A stretch of DNA of 41,119 nt, from NCBI GenBank assembly GCA_041060555.1, contig JBEUDS010000029.1, one strand, 5' to 3'. This document shows, one piece after another, positions 24,592 through 31,409 of this stretch. Both the position numbers and the translations under genes were made by a program. Under the pieces are notes generated by a model. It ran no database searches. It was not told the DNA's origin and saw only the letters and a list, made by a program, of their open reading frames with translations. This DNA is from CAUJIW01 sp963205175. GTDB lineage: Bacteria; Pseudomonadota; Alphaproteobacteria; Sphingomonadales; Sphingomonadaceae. The stretch's first letter is position 1; each line of letters starts with the position of its first letter.

Positions 24592-25659
24592 TCAGCGGTC
24601 GCAGCGCCGCCGTGTGGCGGACGGATTTTCGCCGAAGCGGCGTGTATAGTCGCGGGCGAATTTGCTCAGGTGCATGAACCCGCAGCTGAAGGCGACCTCG
24701 GTGACACTGAGGCTGCGCTCGTAGGCGTTTTCCAGTTCTGTACGGGCCAGATCGAGGCGATAGGCCTTGAGATAGCCCATCGGCGTGGTGTTGCGGAAGC
24801 GCCGGAAACCGAGGTGCAGCGAACGGGCGGAGACACCCGAGACCTCGACCAGCTCCGTCATGCCGATCGGTTCGCCGGCATTCTGGCGGATATAATCCTC
24901 GACGCGACGCACATAATAGGGTGCCGGGCCGGCGCTAGGCGAGTCGAGGTCACGGGAAAAGTTGTGCGGCACGCTGGCCAGCAGCAGTTGCAGCACACTG
25001 TCCTCGATGGTCTTGCCCATGCGCGGATGGGTGAAGGCCGGCGTATCGCTGTTCAGGTCGTCGCAGATGGCGTCCATCAGCCGGGCTATACCCAGCAAGC
25101 CGCCGCTCAGCGGCAGCGGCGTGAAGGAGAAACACAGCGCACTGTCCGGCCGATAGCCCAGTTGCAGTGTCAGGGCTTCTTCAAGCGCCTGATAGGGGAT
25201 CCGCATGGTGAAGTGCTTGTAGCCCGACGACAGGGTCTCGCTGAGCGCGCTGTTGGGGCTGATGACGCACATATGCCCATTGGGCACGGCGATCTGCCGC
25301 CGGCCCATGCGGATTTCACAACTACCTTTGAGGGAAAACTGAACCAGGAAGCAATCGTGAATCTCAGGAACTGAGACAGTCACGTCGCCGTAGGGCAGGC
25401 CGTAGTCGATAGCGTTGAGCGATACCTGGCGCAGCAGCGCCTGATTATGGGTGAAAGCGATCGGCGGTCGGCCGCTGGTGCGGATGTGGTGCGGCATGAA
25501 CACCCCGCTCATATGGTCGCGGATCTGCTCCAGATCCTGGCTGACCAGTTGCGGGCGGCGCCACAACGGCAGACTGCCCCCGAACGCGTTGATTCCGCCC
25601 ATGTTTGCAGCGGAATCGCTGCCAGCGCCGGGCAAGGTAGACGAGGCGGAAATGTTCAA
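24592..25659 (-). CDS. AraC-family transcriptional regulator (upstream of Rieske module 1)
   Basis: This 355-aa protein has an N-terminal AraC-binding-like (cupin) domain with FLVQFSLKGSCEI and MCVISPN, and a C-terminal double helix-turn-helix: MTELVEVSGVSARSLHLGF, RFRNTTPMGYLKAYRL and SVTEVAFSCGFMHLSKFARD. The start is TTG at 25659, supported by GGAGGAGGA five bases upstream. It resembles the regulator at 38505-39539 in both halves, including the PYYVRR hinge. It is encoded just before module 1 on the same strand, 100 bases away, so it probably activates it in response to an aromatic compound. Confidence 0.93.
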   Translation of the reverse strand: MNISASSTLPGAGSDSAANMGGINAFGGSLPLWRRPQLVSQDLEQIRDHMSGVFMPHHIRTSGRPPIAFTHNQALLRQVSLNAIDYGLPYGDVTVSVPEIHDCFLVQFSLKGSCEIRMGRRQIAVPNGHMCVISPNSALSETLSSGYKHFTMRIPYQALEEALTLQLGYRPDSALCFSFTPLPLSGGLLGIARLMDAICDDLNSDTPAFTHPRMGKTIEDSVLQLLLASVPHNFSRDLDSPSAGPAPYYVRRVEDYIRQNAGEPIGMTELVEVSGVSARSLHLGFRRFRNTTPMGYLKAYRLDLARTELENAYERSLSVTEVAFSCGFMHLSKFARDYTRRFGENPSATRRRCDR

Positions 25660-25811
25660 CGCGGTCCTCCTCCGTAGGGGCCTGGCACCGCCTGCCTGGG
25701 GCGGCCGCCGGGCTGTCCCGGCCTGGTTTTGGCCGACGACGACCGCACGGGCTGGGCGGTGATCGTCGGGCGTTCGTCGCCCTCAAGAATGAGGACAACA
25801 TAAGTCATGTT

Positions 25812-26615
25812 TCAAGCAAATTGCGTGTCCCGGCCGTCGCCGGTGCTGTTCGCGCCATGCGGGTAAAGCCGGCGCTGGATTTCCAGAGCGGCGTGCTCCA
25901 GCGCGTGGCGGGCTGTGATGATCACCTCCGGCGTCATCTGCTCGGCCGTGCCCGATAGTGAGATGGCGGCCAGAACGCGTCCAGATGGCGCGCGCAGTGG
26001 CACGGCAAGACAACGCAGCCCCTCGATGACTTCCTCGTCGTCGATGGCGCAGCCGGTGGCACGCACCCCCGCCAGATGATCGCGCAGCCGGTCGGGATAG
26101 GTGATTGTCCGGGCGGTCAGCGGCACCAGTGGGCCGTCGTTGAGATAGTGGTCGAGGACCTCGGGATCGAGACTGGCGAGCAGCACTTTGCCGAGGCTCG
26201 AACAGTAAGCCTCCAGCTGGCAGCCGACGACAGTGGGAATATGAAAATGCCGCCGGGGCAATTCCTTGGCGAGATAGCGGACCATGCGGTTGTCGTCGAG
26301 CACGCCCAGATGGGCGGTCATGCCCTGCGTCTGGGCCATGTGACGCAGGGACGGCCGGGCCATGGTGCGCAGCAGGGCCTGCTGGTCAACCGTGGCGCCG
26401 AGCTCAACCAGCGCCAGGCCGAGGCGATAGCCGCCGGTGGGGTCGCGCGCCAGCAGGCCGATATGTTCCAATGTGCGCGATAGCCGGTGGGTGGTGGAGA
26501 CATTCATCCCCGCATGCTGTGCCAGCGCGGAAATCGAGACATGGCCACCCAGCTCCGCGACTGAGGAGAGGACGGAAAAGGCCTTCTGCACCGAACGGTT
26601 GGTGGGTGTCGACAT
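25812..26615 (-). CDS. IclR-family transcriptional regulator
   Basis: This 267-aa protein has an N-terminal winged helix (SVQKAFSVLSSVAELGG, ISALAQHAGMNVSTTHRLSR) and a C-terminal IclR effector domain (QGMTAHLGVLDDNRMV, YCSSLGKVLLASL, CAIDDEEVIEGLRCLAVPL). IclR regulators commonly bind aromatic or ring-fission intermediates. The ATG at 26615 follows caggga at the right spacing; an upstream ATG at 26666 is less favoured. It is divergent from the TonB-dependent receptor and shares a 508-base gap with it. It likely controls the receptor, the aromatic genes, or both. Confidence 0.93.
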   Translation of the reverse strand: MSTPTNRSVQKAFSVLSSVAELGGHVSISALAQHAGMNVSTTHRLSRTLEHIGLLARDPTGGYRLGLALVELGATVDQQALLRTMARPSLRHMAQTQGMTAHLGVLDDNRMVRYLAKELPRRHFHIPTVVGCQLEAYCSSLGKVLLASLDPEVLDHYLNDGPLVPLTARTITYPDRLRDHLAGVRATGCAIDDEEVIEGLRCLAVPLRAPSGRVLAAISLSGTAEQMTPEVIITARHALEHAALEIQRRLYPHGANSTGDGRDTQFA

Positions 26616-27123
26616 GGGCGTCCCTGATGCTGGGCCGGTGTTGGTTGCCGGCTCTCGTGCTGTCATGTCGCCGAGCCTATTCCGCGCTGTGAGACGAGGC
26701 GCGCCCGTGAGCGCAAAGGCGCTGCATTTTCGGGCTAACTTATTAAAAAATAAGTTTTATTTAGGAGTCCCCCTTTGACGTCCCCTTATAATGGCGGAAT
26801 AATTCGGCGCAACGGTCACGCGGATCCGCATGGCGGACACGCGGGGCTGTTGGGACAAAAAACAGATCAAGTGCAGGGCGGAAACAGGCGTCGCGATGCG
26901 CGCGCCGCGCAACGCGCATCTCGCGCGGCATCGCGGTGGTGGCGGCGAGTGGCCGGGGCGGTGCGGGAGAACCGGCCCCCAGAGGCGATGCGAGACTTCC
27001 TTCCTGCTGCCGATCGCCAGGACCGGTGACGGCTGTCGACGCTGCCGGACAACACAAGGCGCGCCGTCCGCCTCACGCCGAACAAGGGCAATCAAGCCCG
27101 GTAATGTAGGGAAGGGAAACACA
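26616..27123. promoter_or_regulatory. Long divergent leader between iclR-type gene and TonB receptor
   Basis: No real gene lies in this 508-base stretch, although one reading frame stays open. Near the IclR side is a perfect AT-rich inverted repeat, AACTTATT-aaaa-AATAAGTT at 26737-26756, a plausible IclR operator. Farther in is a GC-rich imperfect hairpin with CGCGATGC (26892-26899) mirrored by GCATCGCG (26928-26935). The receptor message would have a leader of a few hundred bases. No known riboswitch core was recognised. A ribosome site (gggaaggga) precedes 27124. Confidence 0.5.
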
Positions 27124-29487
27124 ATGACATATCGCAACCTATGCCTGGGCGGCTGTGCCTGGGCGGTGCTGGCCGGGTTGACCTCGCCGGTGCTGGCGCA
27201 GCAGGCCCCGGCAGGCGAGGCAACGGAATCCGTCGGCCTGGAGGAAATCCTGGTGACGGCGCGCAAGCGCGAGGAACGGCTGCAGGACACGCCGATCGCC
27301 ATTTCCGCGTTCAGCGCCGAAGGCATCGAGCAGCGCGCGTTGAGCCGCGTCACCGACATCGGCGATTTCACGCCCAACGTGAAGTTCAATTCCGCCGTGC
27401 CAGTGTCGGCGAGCAATGCGACCGCCGCCATCTTCATTCGCGGCATCGGTCAGAATGACTACCAGCTCTCCGCCGATCCCGGCGTCGGCCTCTATCTCGA
27501 CGGCGTCTATATCTCGCGCGGCGTTGGCAACGTGCTGGACGTGCTTAACATCGAGCGCATCGAGGTGCTGCGCGGCCCGCAGGGGACGCTGTTCGGCCGC
27601 AACACCATCGGTGGCGCGGTCAACGTCGTCACCAAGAAGCCGGCCGAAGAGTTCGGCGGCAATCTGGAGCTGACCACCGGCCGCTTCAACCGTATGCAGG
27701 CGAAGATGGTGCTGGATACGCCGATCGCGGACGGCCTCTATGCCAGCTTCTCGGGCTTCTATCACAAGCGCGACGGCTATGTGAAAGGCGTGATCGCTGA
27801 CGCGCCGGACCTCGGCGACAACGACACTGCCGCAGGCCGTGCCGCGCTGCGTTGGGTGGCCTCGGACAAGATCGAGATCAATCTGGCGGTCGATGGTACC
27901 CGGTCGCGGGAAAATTCGGCGCCCAACGTGATGATCGCGGTGAACGAGAATGCCGACGCGGCGGCTTACTGGAACGCCGCCTATTCCGGTGCCGCGGCGA
28001 TCTGCACCGATGCGTCCAATCCGGCCCGCCTCACCAACCCGGGCTGCTTCAACAGCCAGTGGGCGCTGGCGCCCTACAAGCATGGCGGCACCTTCTCCGA
28101 CAGCACGCTGGCGGCGTTCGACGAATTCGGCGGCAAGCGCTACCGTTCGGCCTCCGACCTCGACATCTGGGGCATTTCCGGCACCATCGACTGGGAGATT
28201 TCCGAAAGCGTGTCGCTGAAGTCGATCACCGCCTATCGCAAGGTCACCGGCTTCTGGACCCGCGATTCGGACCACAGCCCGGCCTCGATCGTCCAGACCA
28301 AGAACATCTGGACGCAGGATCAGTTTTCGCAGGAACTCCAGCTGCAGGGAACCGCCTTCGGCGAGAGCCTGAAGTGGATTCTCGGCGGCTATTATTCCGA
28401 TGAAGCGGGTAATCACAAGGACGTGGTGCAGATCGTCGATGCCGCCTTCCTGTCCGGCGCGACGCTGGACGGCGAAAGCACGGCCTTCTTCGGACAGGCG
28501 ACCTACGAATTCACCGATGCCCTCAGCCTCACCGCCGGTATCCGCTGGACCGAGGACAAGAAGACCTTCGGCAACGCCAATCAGTACGTTATCGCGGCCG
28601 GCTTCCTGACGGGCGCGCCGCTCAATCCGGACGGCTCGGGGCTGCAGGACGGCGATCCGCTGATGGGTCCGGTGGGCGAATATGCCACCATCAAGGACAA
28701 GGCGTGGACGCCGATGGTCAGCCTGTCCTACCGGTGGAACCCGTCGCTGATGACCTATGCGTCCTACTCGAAGGGCTTCAAGGGCGGCGGCTTCACCCAG
28801 CGCGTGTTCCCGCCGTTCGCCAATATTCCGTCGTTCAAGCCGGAATATTCCGAGACCTACGAGATCGGCTTCAAGTCTGACCTGCTGGAAAACAGCGTCC
28901 GCCTGAACGGCGCGGTGTTCCAGAACAACTACAAGGACCTGCAGATCACGGTCAACGACCCGACGCTGGGCTTCGCGCCGATCATCCAGAATGCGGCCAA
29001 GGCACGCATACGGGGCTTCGAGCTGGAAGTGCAGGCCCGCCCGGTGGCGGCGCTGCGAGTCGACGCTGGTATCGGCTATCTCGATGCCGAGTATCGCAGT
29101 GTCGACATCCGCGCTCTCGATGCCGGCGTGACCAAGGACAGCCACCTGCAGAACGCGCCGAAATGGACGTTGAGCTCGGGCGTCTCCTACGAGTTCGACA
29201 TGGGCGAGGCCGGTCTGCTGACGCCGCGTCTCGACTGGTCGTATCGCTCGAAGGTGTATAACGACGCGGTCAATTCGGTGGCGCTGATCCAGAAGGGCTA
29301 CCACCTGCTGAACGCCTCGCTGAATTACGCGGCGGCGAAGTCGGGCTGGACCGCTAACCTGGGCGTGAAGAACCTCACCAAGGAGAAATATCTGGTGGCC
29401 GGTTACATCGACTCCTTCGGCGGCATCACCGAGGGCGTCTATGGTCGGCCGCGCGAATGGTATCTGACGGTGAAATACGCCTTCTGA
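27124..29487 (+). CDS. TonB-dependent outer-membrane receptor
   Basis: This 787-aa protein has a signal peptide ending at about residue 25 (SPVLAQ), a TonB-box-like region EEILVTARKREERLQDTPIA, a plug domain (FIRGIGQNDYQ, DPGVGLYLDGVYI, VLRGPQGTLFGRNTIGGAVN) and a 22-strand-type barrel ending in the outer-membrane signature VKYAF. It imports substrates using TonB energy from the inner membrane. Receptors of this subfamily are abundant in sphingomonads and their relatives and take up complex organics. The position among aromatic oxygenases points to uptake of the aromatic substrate or its conjugate. The ATG at 27124 is chosen from the signal peptide. Confidence 0.95.
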   Translation: MTYRNLCLGGCAWAVLAGLTSPVLAQQAPAGEATESVGLEEILVTARKREERLQDTPIAISAFSAEGIEQRALSRVTDIGDFTPNVKFNSAVPVSASNATAAIFIRGIGQNDYQLSADPGVGLYLDGVYISRGVGNVLDVLNIERIEVLRGPQGTLFGRNTIGGAVNVVTKKPAEEFGGNLELTTGRFNRMQAKMVLDTPIADGLYASFSGFYHKRDGYVKGVIADAPDLGDNDTAAGRAALRWVASDKIEINLAVDGTRSRENSAPNVMIAVNENADAAAYWNAAYSGAAAICTDASNPARLTNPGCFNSQWALAPYKHGGTFSDSTLAAFDEFGGKRYRSASDLDIWGISGTIDWEISESVSLKSITAYRKVTGFWTRDSDHSPASIVQTKNIWTQDQFSQELQLQGTAFGESLKWILGGYYSDEAGNHKDVVQIVDAAFLSGATLDGESTAFFGQATYEFTDALSLTAGIRWTEDKKTFGNANQYVIAAGFLTGAPLNPDGSGLQDGDPLMGPVGEYATIKDKAWTPMVSLSYRWNPSLMTYASYSKGFKGGGFTQRVFPPFANIPSFKPEYSETYEIGFKSDLLENSVRLNGAVFQNNYKDLQITVNDPTLGFAPIIQNAAKARIRGFELEVQARPVAALRVDAGIGYLDAEYRSVDIRALDAGVTKDSHLQNAPKWTLSSGVSYEFDMGEAGLLTPRLDWSYRSKVYNDAVNSVALIQKGYHLLNASLNYAAAKSGWTANLGVKNLTKEKYLVAGYIDSFGGITEGVYGRPREWYLTVKYAF

Positions 29488-29530
29488 CCGTTCGCTCAGC
29501 GAACAAATCTGACCGTTCGCTCAGCGAACA
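29484..29530. repeat. Two tandem 22-bp repeats with a palindromic core
   Basis: The unit ctgaccgttcgctcagcgaaca occurs at 29484-29505 and 29509-29530. Each copy contains the palindrome GTTCGCT-c-AGCGAAC (29490-29504 and 29515-29529). The first copy includes the TonB-receptor stop codon. Two hairpins can form in a row before the terminator. This may be a recent tandem duplication or a regulatory mRNA element. Confidence 0.85.
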
Positions 29531-29536
29531 GAAAAG

Positions 29537-29570
29537 GGCCGCGGGATCATTTGATCCCGCGGCCTTCTCT
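29537..29570 (+). terminator. Rho-independent terminator of the TonB receptor
   Basis: A 13-bp perfect stem GGCCGCGGGATCA with its mirror and a tiny loop (29537-29564) is followed by TTCTCTTT. The layout is that of a strong intrinsic terminator for the plus-strand receptor message, 50 bases after its stop. Confidence 0.85.
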
Positions 29571-29586
29571 TTGTCCGACCGCCTGG

Positions 29587-30104
29587 TTACTGCGCGGTGT
29601 AGCCGCCGTCGATCACCAGTTCCGAGCCGGTCATGAAGCTGGATTCATCGGACGCCAGGAACACCACGCCGGCGGCAATCTCCGGCGGGTTGCCGACCCG
29701 GCCGATCGGGTGCAGCGCGGCAAAGGCTTTCAGTGCATCCTCTTCTTCCAGGCCGGTCGCCATCTTGGTGACGTCGATGGCCGAGGCGGCCTTGATCAGG
29801 CCGGGATGAATGCTGTTGACACGGATGTTGTAGCCGCGCTGGCCGCAATGCAGGGCGACGCACTTGGAGAGCAGCTTGACCCCGGCCTTGGCGGCGGAAT
29901 AGGCGGGCAGGGGCGCGGTGCCGACCAGGCCGCCCACCGAGGGCACATTGATGATCGAGCCGCCGCTGGCATTGTTGACCAGAACGTCGAGCCGGCCGTG
30001 GGCGTCCAGCACTTCGGTGAGTACGCATGCACCCTCCGCCGCCAGCGTTCGAGCCATGGCCAACCCCAGCCCCTAGGCCGCGCCCGTCACCATCCCACCT
30101 TGTC
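29587..30104 (-). pseudogene. Short-chain dehydrogenase (SDR) pseudogene with internal deletions
   Basis: The intact end of a classical SDR is present: SGGSIINVPSVGG, YSAAKAGVKLLSK (catalytic Tyr and Lys), VNSIHPGLIKAA, and an end near GSELVIDGGYTAQ. Three things break it. The cofactor motif reads VTGAA-stop-GLGLA with an amber codon at 30073-30075. One base is missing just upstream, between an Asp-Lys-Val stretch and MVTG. LAAEGACV joins directly to LTEVLDAHGRLDVLVNNA and then to SGGSII, so about 45 and about 50 residues are missing inside. The remaining open frame (158 codons from 30060) cannot form a Rossmann fold. It may once have been a diol or alcohol dehydrogenase of the aromatic pathway. 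Confidence 0.85.
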
Positions 30105-30114
30105 CTGTACCCGG

Positions 30115-30164
30115 CCCAAAACGCAAGGCCACCGTCCTTGGGGATGGTGGCCTTGCGTTTTGGG
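30115..30164. terminator. Long 19-bp hairpin downstream of the Rieske ferredoxin gene
   Basis: CCCAAAACGCAAGGCCACC at 30115-30133 is perfectly complementary to 30146-30164, with a 12-base loop that can pair further. It lies 32 bases after the ferredoxin stop on the minus strand and before the SDR pseudogene. Neither side has a T-run, so termination would need Rho or mRNA 3'-end stabilisation is the role. Confidence 0.6.
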
Positions 30165-30196
30165 TCGGGGGGGCAAGAGCGGAAAGGGAGATGCCG

Positions 30197-30514
30197 TCAG
30201 TCGCCCGTCCACACCAGGGTGACGGTGCCATCGACGATTTCTAGCGGGTAGGTGGCGATCGGGTCGATGCAGGGCGCGGCCACGGCGGCGCCGGTGCGGA
30301 CGCAGAAGGAACCCAGGTGGTAAGGGCAGAGGATGTTGTCATCCTCCAGCTCGCCGTCGGCGAGAGAGGCATCGCCATGGGAGCAGAGATCGGCGGTGGC
30401 ATAGAAGCCATCGGCCAGCCGATAGACGGCGGCGGCGCCGGAGGGCAGCTCGACACGGCGGATGTCGCCGACTTTCATATCGTCGGCCGGGCAAACAGGG
30501 ATTCGCTGGGACAA
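30197..30514 (-). CDS. Rieske-type ferredoxin (dioxygenase electron carrier)
   Basis: This 105-aa protein has the typical start SQRIPVCPADD, then Cys44/His46 in LCSHGD and Cys63/His66 in CPYHLG, with a normal 16-residue spacing, and ends in VTLVWTGD. It should carry electrons from an unseen reductase to the Rieske oxygenases here. The start is a TTG at 30514 placed after agaaagg; this gives the conserved N-terminus, while the next ATG would lose it. It follows the NTF2-like gene by 11 bases and ends the operon. Only one such ferredoxin serves two Rieske alpha subunits in this window. Confidence 0.88.
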   Translation of the reverse strand: MSQRIPVCPADDMKVGDIRRVELPSGAAAVYRLADGFYATADLCSHGDASLADGELEDDNILCPYHLGSFCVRTGAAVAAPCIDPIATYPLEIVDGTVTLVWTGD

Positions 30515-30525
30515 GGTGGGCCTTT

Positions 30526-31017
30526 CTAGTCGTCGAGAGTGACCTTGCCCGTCCAGGGCAGGTCGTTGGGGCTGACCAGGCGCAGGTCGAGGCGCACATG
30601 GCTGAAGCACCAGCCCTGGGCGGTGCGTCGCAGGCTGCTGTCGTACCAGCCGCCAAGCCAGGTATCGCGGCTGACGCCGGCCTCGTCGCGCATGGCGCAC
30701 AACTCCCACAGATACCAGTGGCAGCGGGCGCTCTCGCCGTCCTCGGCGAGCGTGATGTGCGGCGACACCATGTAATGCAGCGACCAGGTGATCTGGTCGC
30801 GCGCGATGGCGCTGATGCCCTCGGCGATGGCGTCGCCGCCGTCAAAGCGGGAGAAGCCGGCGGCCTCCCACACGGCATCGTCGGCGAACAGCGGCCGCAT
30901 GATGGCGGGATCGTTGCGCCGGTCCGCGCCCTGGGCATAGGTGGCGACGAGCCGGCGGATCGCCTCGATGGACTCGAGGCGATCCAGTCGCACCGCCAGT
31001 GCCGCGAGCTCGCTCAC
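30526..31017 (-). CDS. NTF2/SnoaL-like protein of Rieske module 2 (possible beta-like subunit)
   Basis: This 163-aa paralogue of the protein at 22350-22844 shares a start with a helical LDRLESIEAIRRL motif, LFADDAVWEAAG, a WSLHYMVSPHITLAEDG block and a GGWYDSSL segment near the end. It starts with GTG at 31017, overlapping the stop of the 123-aa gene (GTGA), so translation is coupled. The NTF2 fold matches dioxygenase beta subunits, but sequence alone does not show that it binds the alpha subunit. Its place between the small protein and the ferredoxin makes it part of the oxygenase system. Confidence 0.82.
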   Translation of the reverse strand: MSELAALAVRLDRLESIEAIRRLVATYAQGADRRNDPAIMRPLFADDAVWEAAGFSRFDGGDAIAEGISAIARDQITWSLHYMVSPHITLAEDGESARCHWYLWELCAMRDEAGVSRDTWLGGWYDSSLRRTAQGWCFSHVRLDLRLVSPNDLPWTGKVTLDD

Positions 31018-31385
31018 CGGCGGCCGCCGGCATTCTCGCCGCGCCAGGTTTCGTCGTTGCCATGCGCGGCGACGAAACGCTGTTCCTCGAACGCATAGGG
31101 CACGCCCGGCGCACCGCCATAGAGTTCGATATGCGGGGCGACTTCGGCCATCGACAACGCCATGTTGTACAGCGGTTGCAGTTCGGCCGGCAGGCTGCCC
31201 AGCGCGTGCTGGTCACACAGGGTGAGGATTTCCTCCAGGCGCGGCAGTGTGGCGTCGTAGAAGGCGCGCAGCGCCTCGCGGGACGATGACAGCCGCTTGA
31301 ACTGCCGGGCGTCGGCGGTCGGCAGCGCCCAGTCGGCGAACGGTTGCAGATCGGCGAACGCCGTCGGCAGGGTGGGGGACGTCAT
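31014..31385 (-). CDS. Uncharacterised 123-aa Rieske-associated protein (module 2)
   Basis: I do not recognise the family. It aligns with the 113-aa protein at 22852-23193 across most of its length: WALPTADARQFKRL, AFYDATLPRLEEIL and MAEVAPHIELYGGAPGVPYA are the best-conserved blocks. It has no membrane span or signal peptide and no cysteine-based metal site, so it is probably a small cytosolic helical protein. It lies 24 bases after the Rieske gene and overlaps the NTF2-like gene. The C-terminal tail (TWRGENAGGRR) is longer than in the paralogue. A role as assembly factor or third subunit of the oxygenase is inferred from the duplicated context only. Confidence 0.8.
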   Translation of the reverse strand: MTSPTLPTAFADLQPFADWALPTADARQFKRLSSSREALRAFYDATLPRLEEILTLCDQHALGSLPAELQPLYNMALSMAEVAPHIELYGGAPGVPYAFEEQRFVAAHGNDETWRGENAGGRR

Positions 31386-31409
31386 GATGAAACTCCGATG
31401 CGCGAGAGA

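Noticed and set aside
26775..26792. TTGACG and TATAAT as a promoter pair
   Set aside because: The two hexamers are only six bases apart instead of about 17, so they cannot work as one promoter.
26830..27123. N-terminal extension of the TonB receptor by 98 codons
   Set aside because: A signal peptide starts at 27124 with a good ribosome site, and the extension is basic and Cys/Arg-rich without similarity to receptors.
27139..29304. 721-codon minus-strand frame opposite the TonB receptor
   Set aside because: It is an antisense shadow of a clear TonB receptor.
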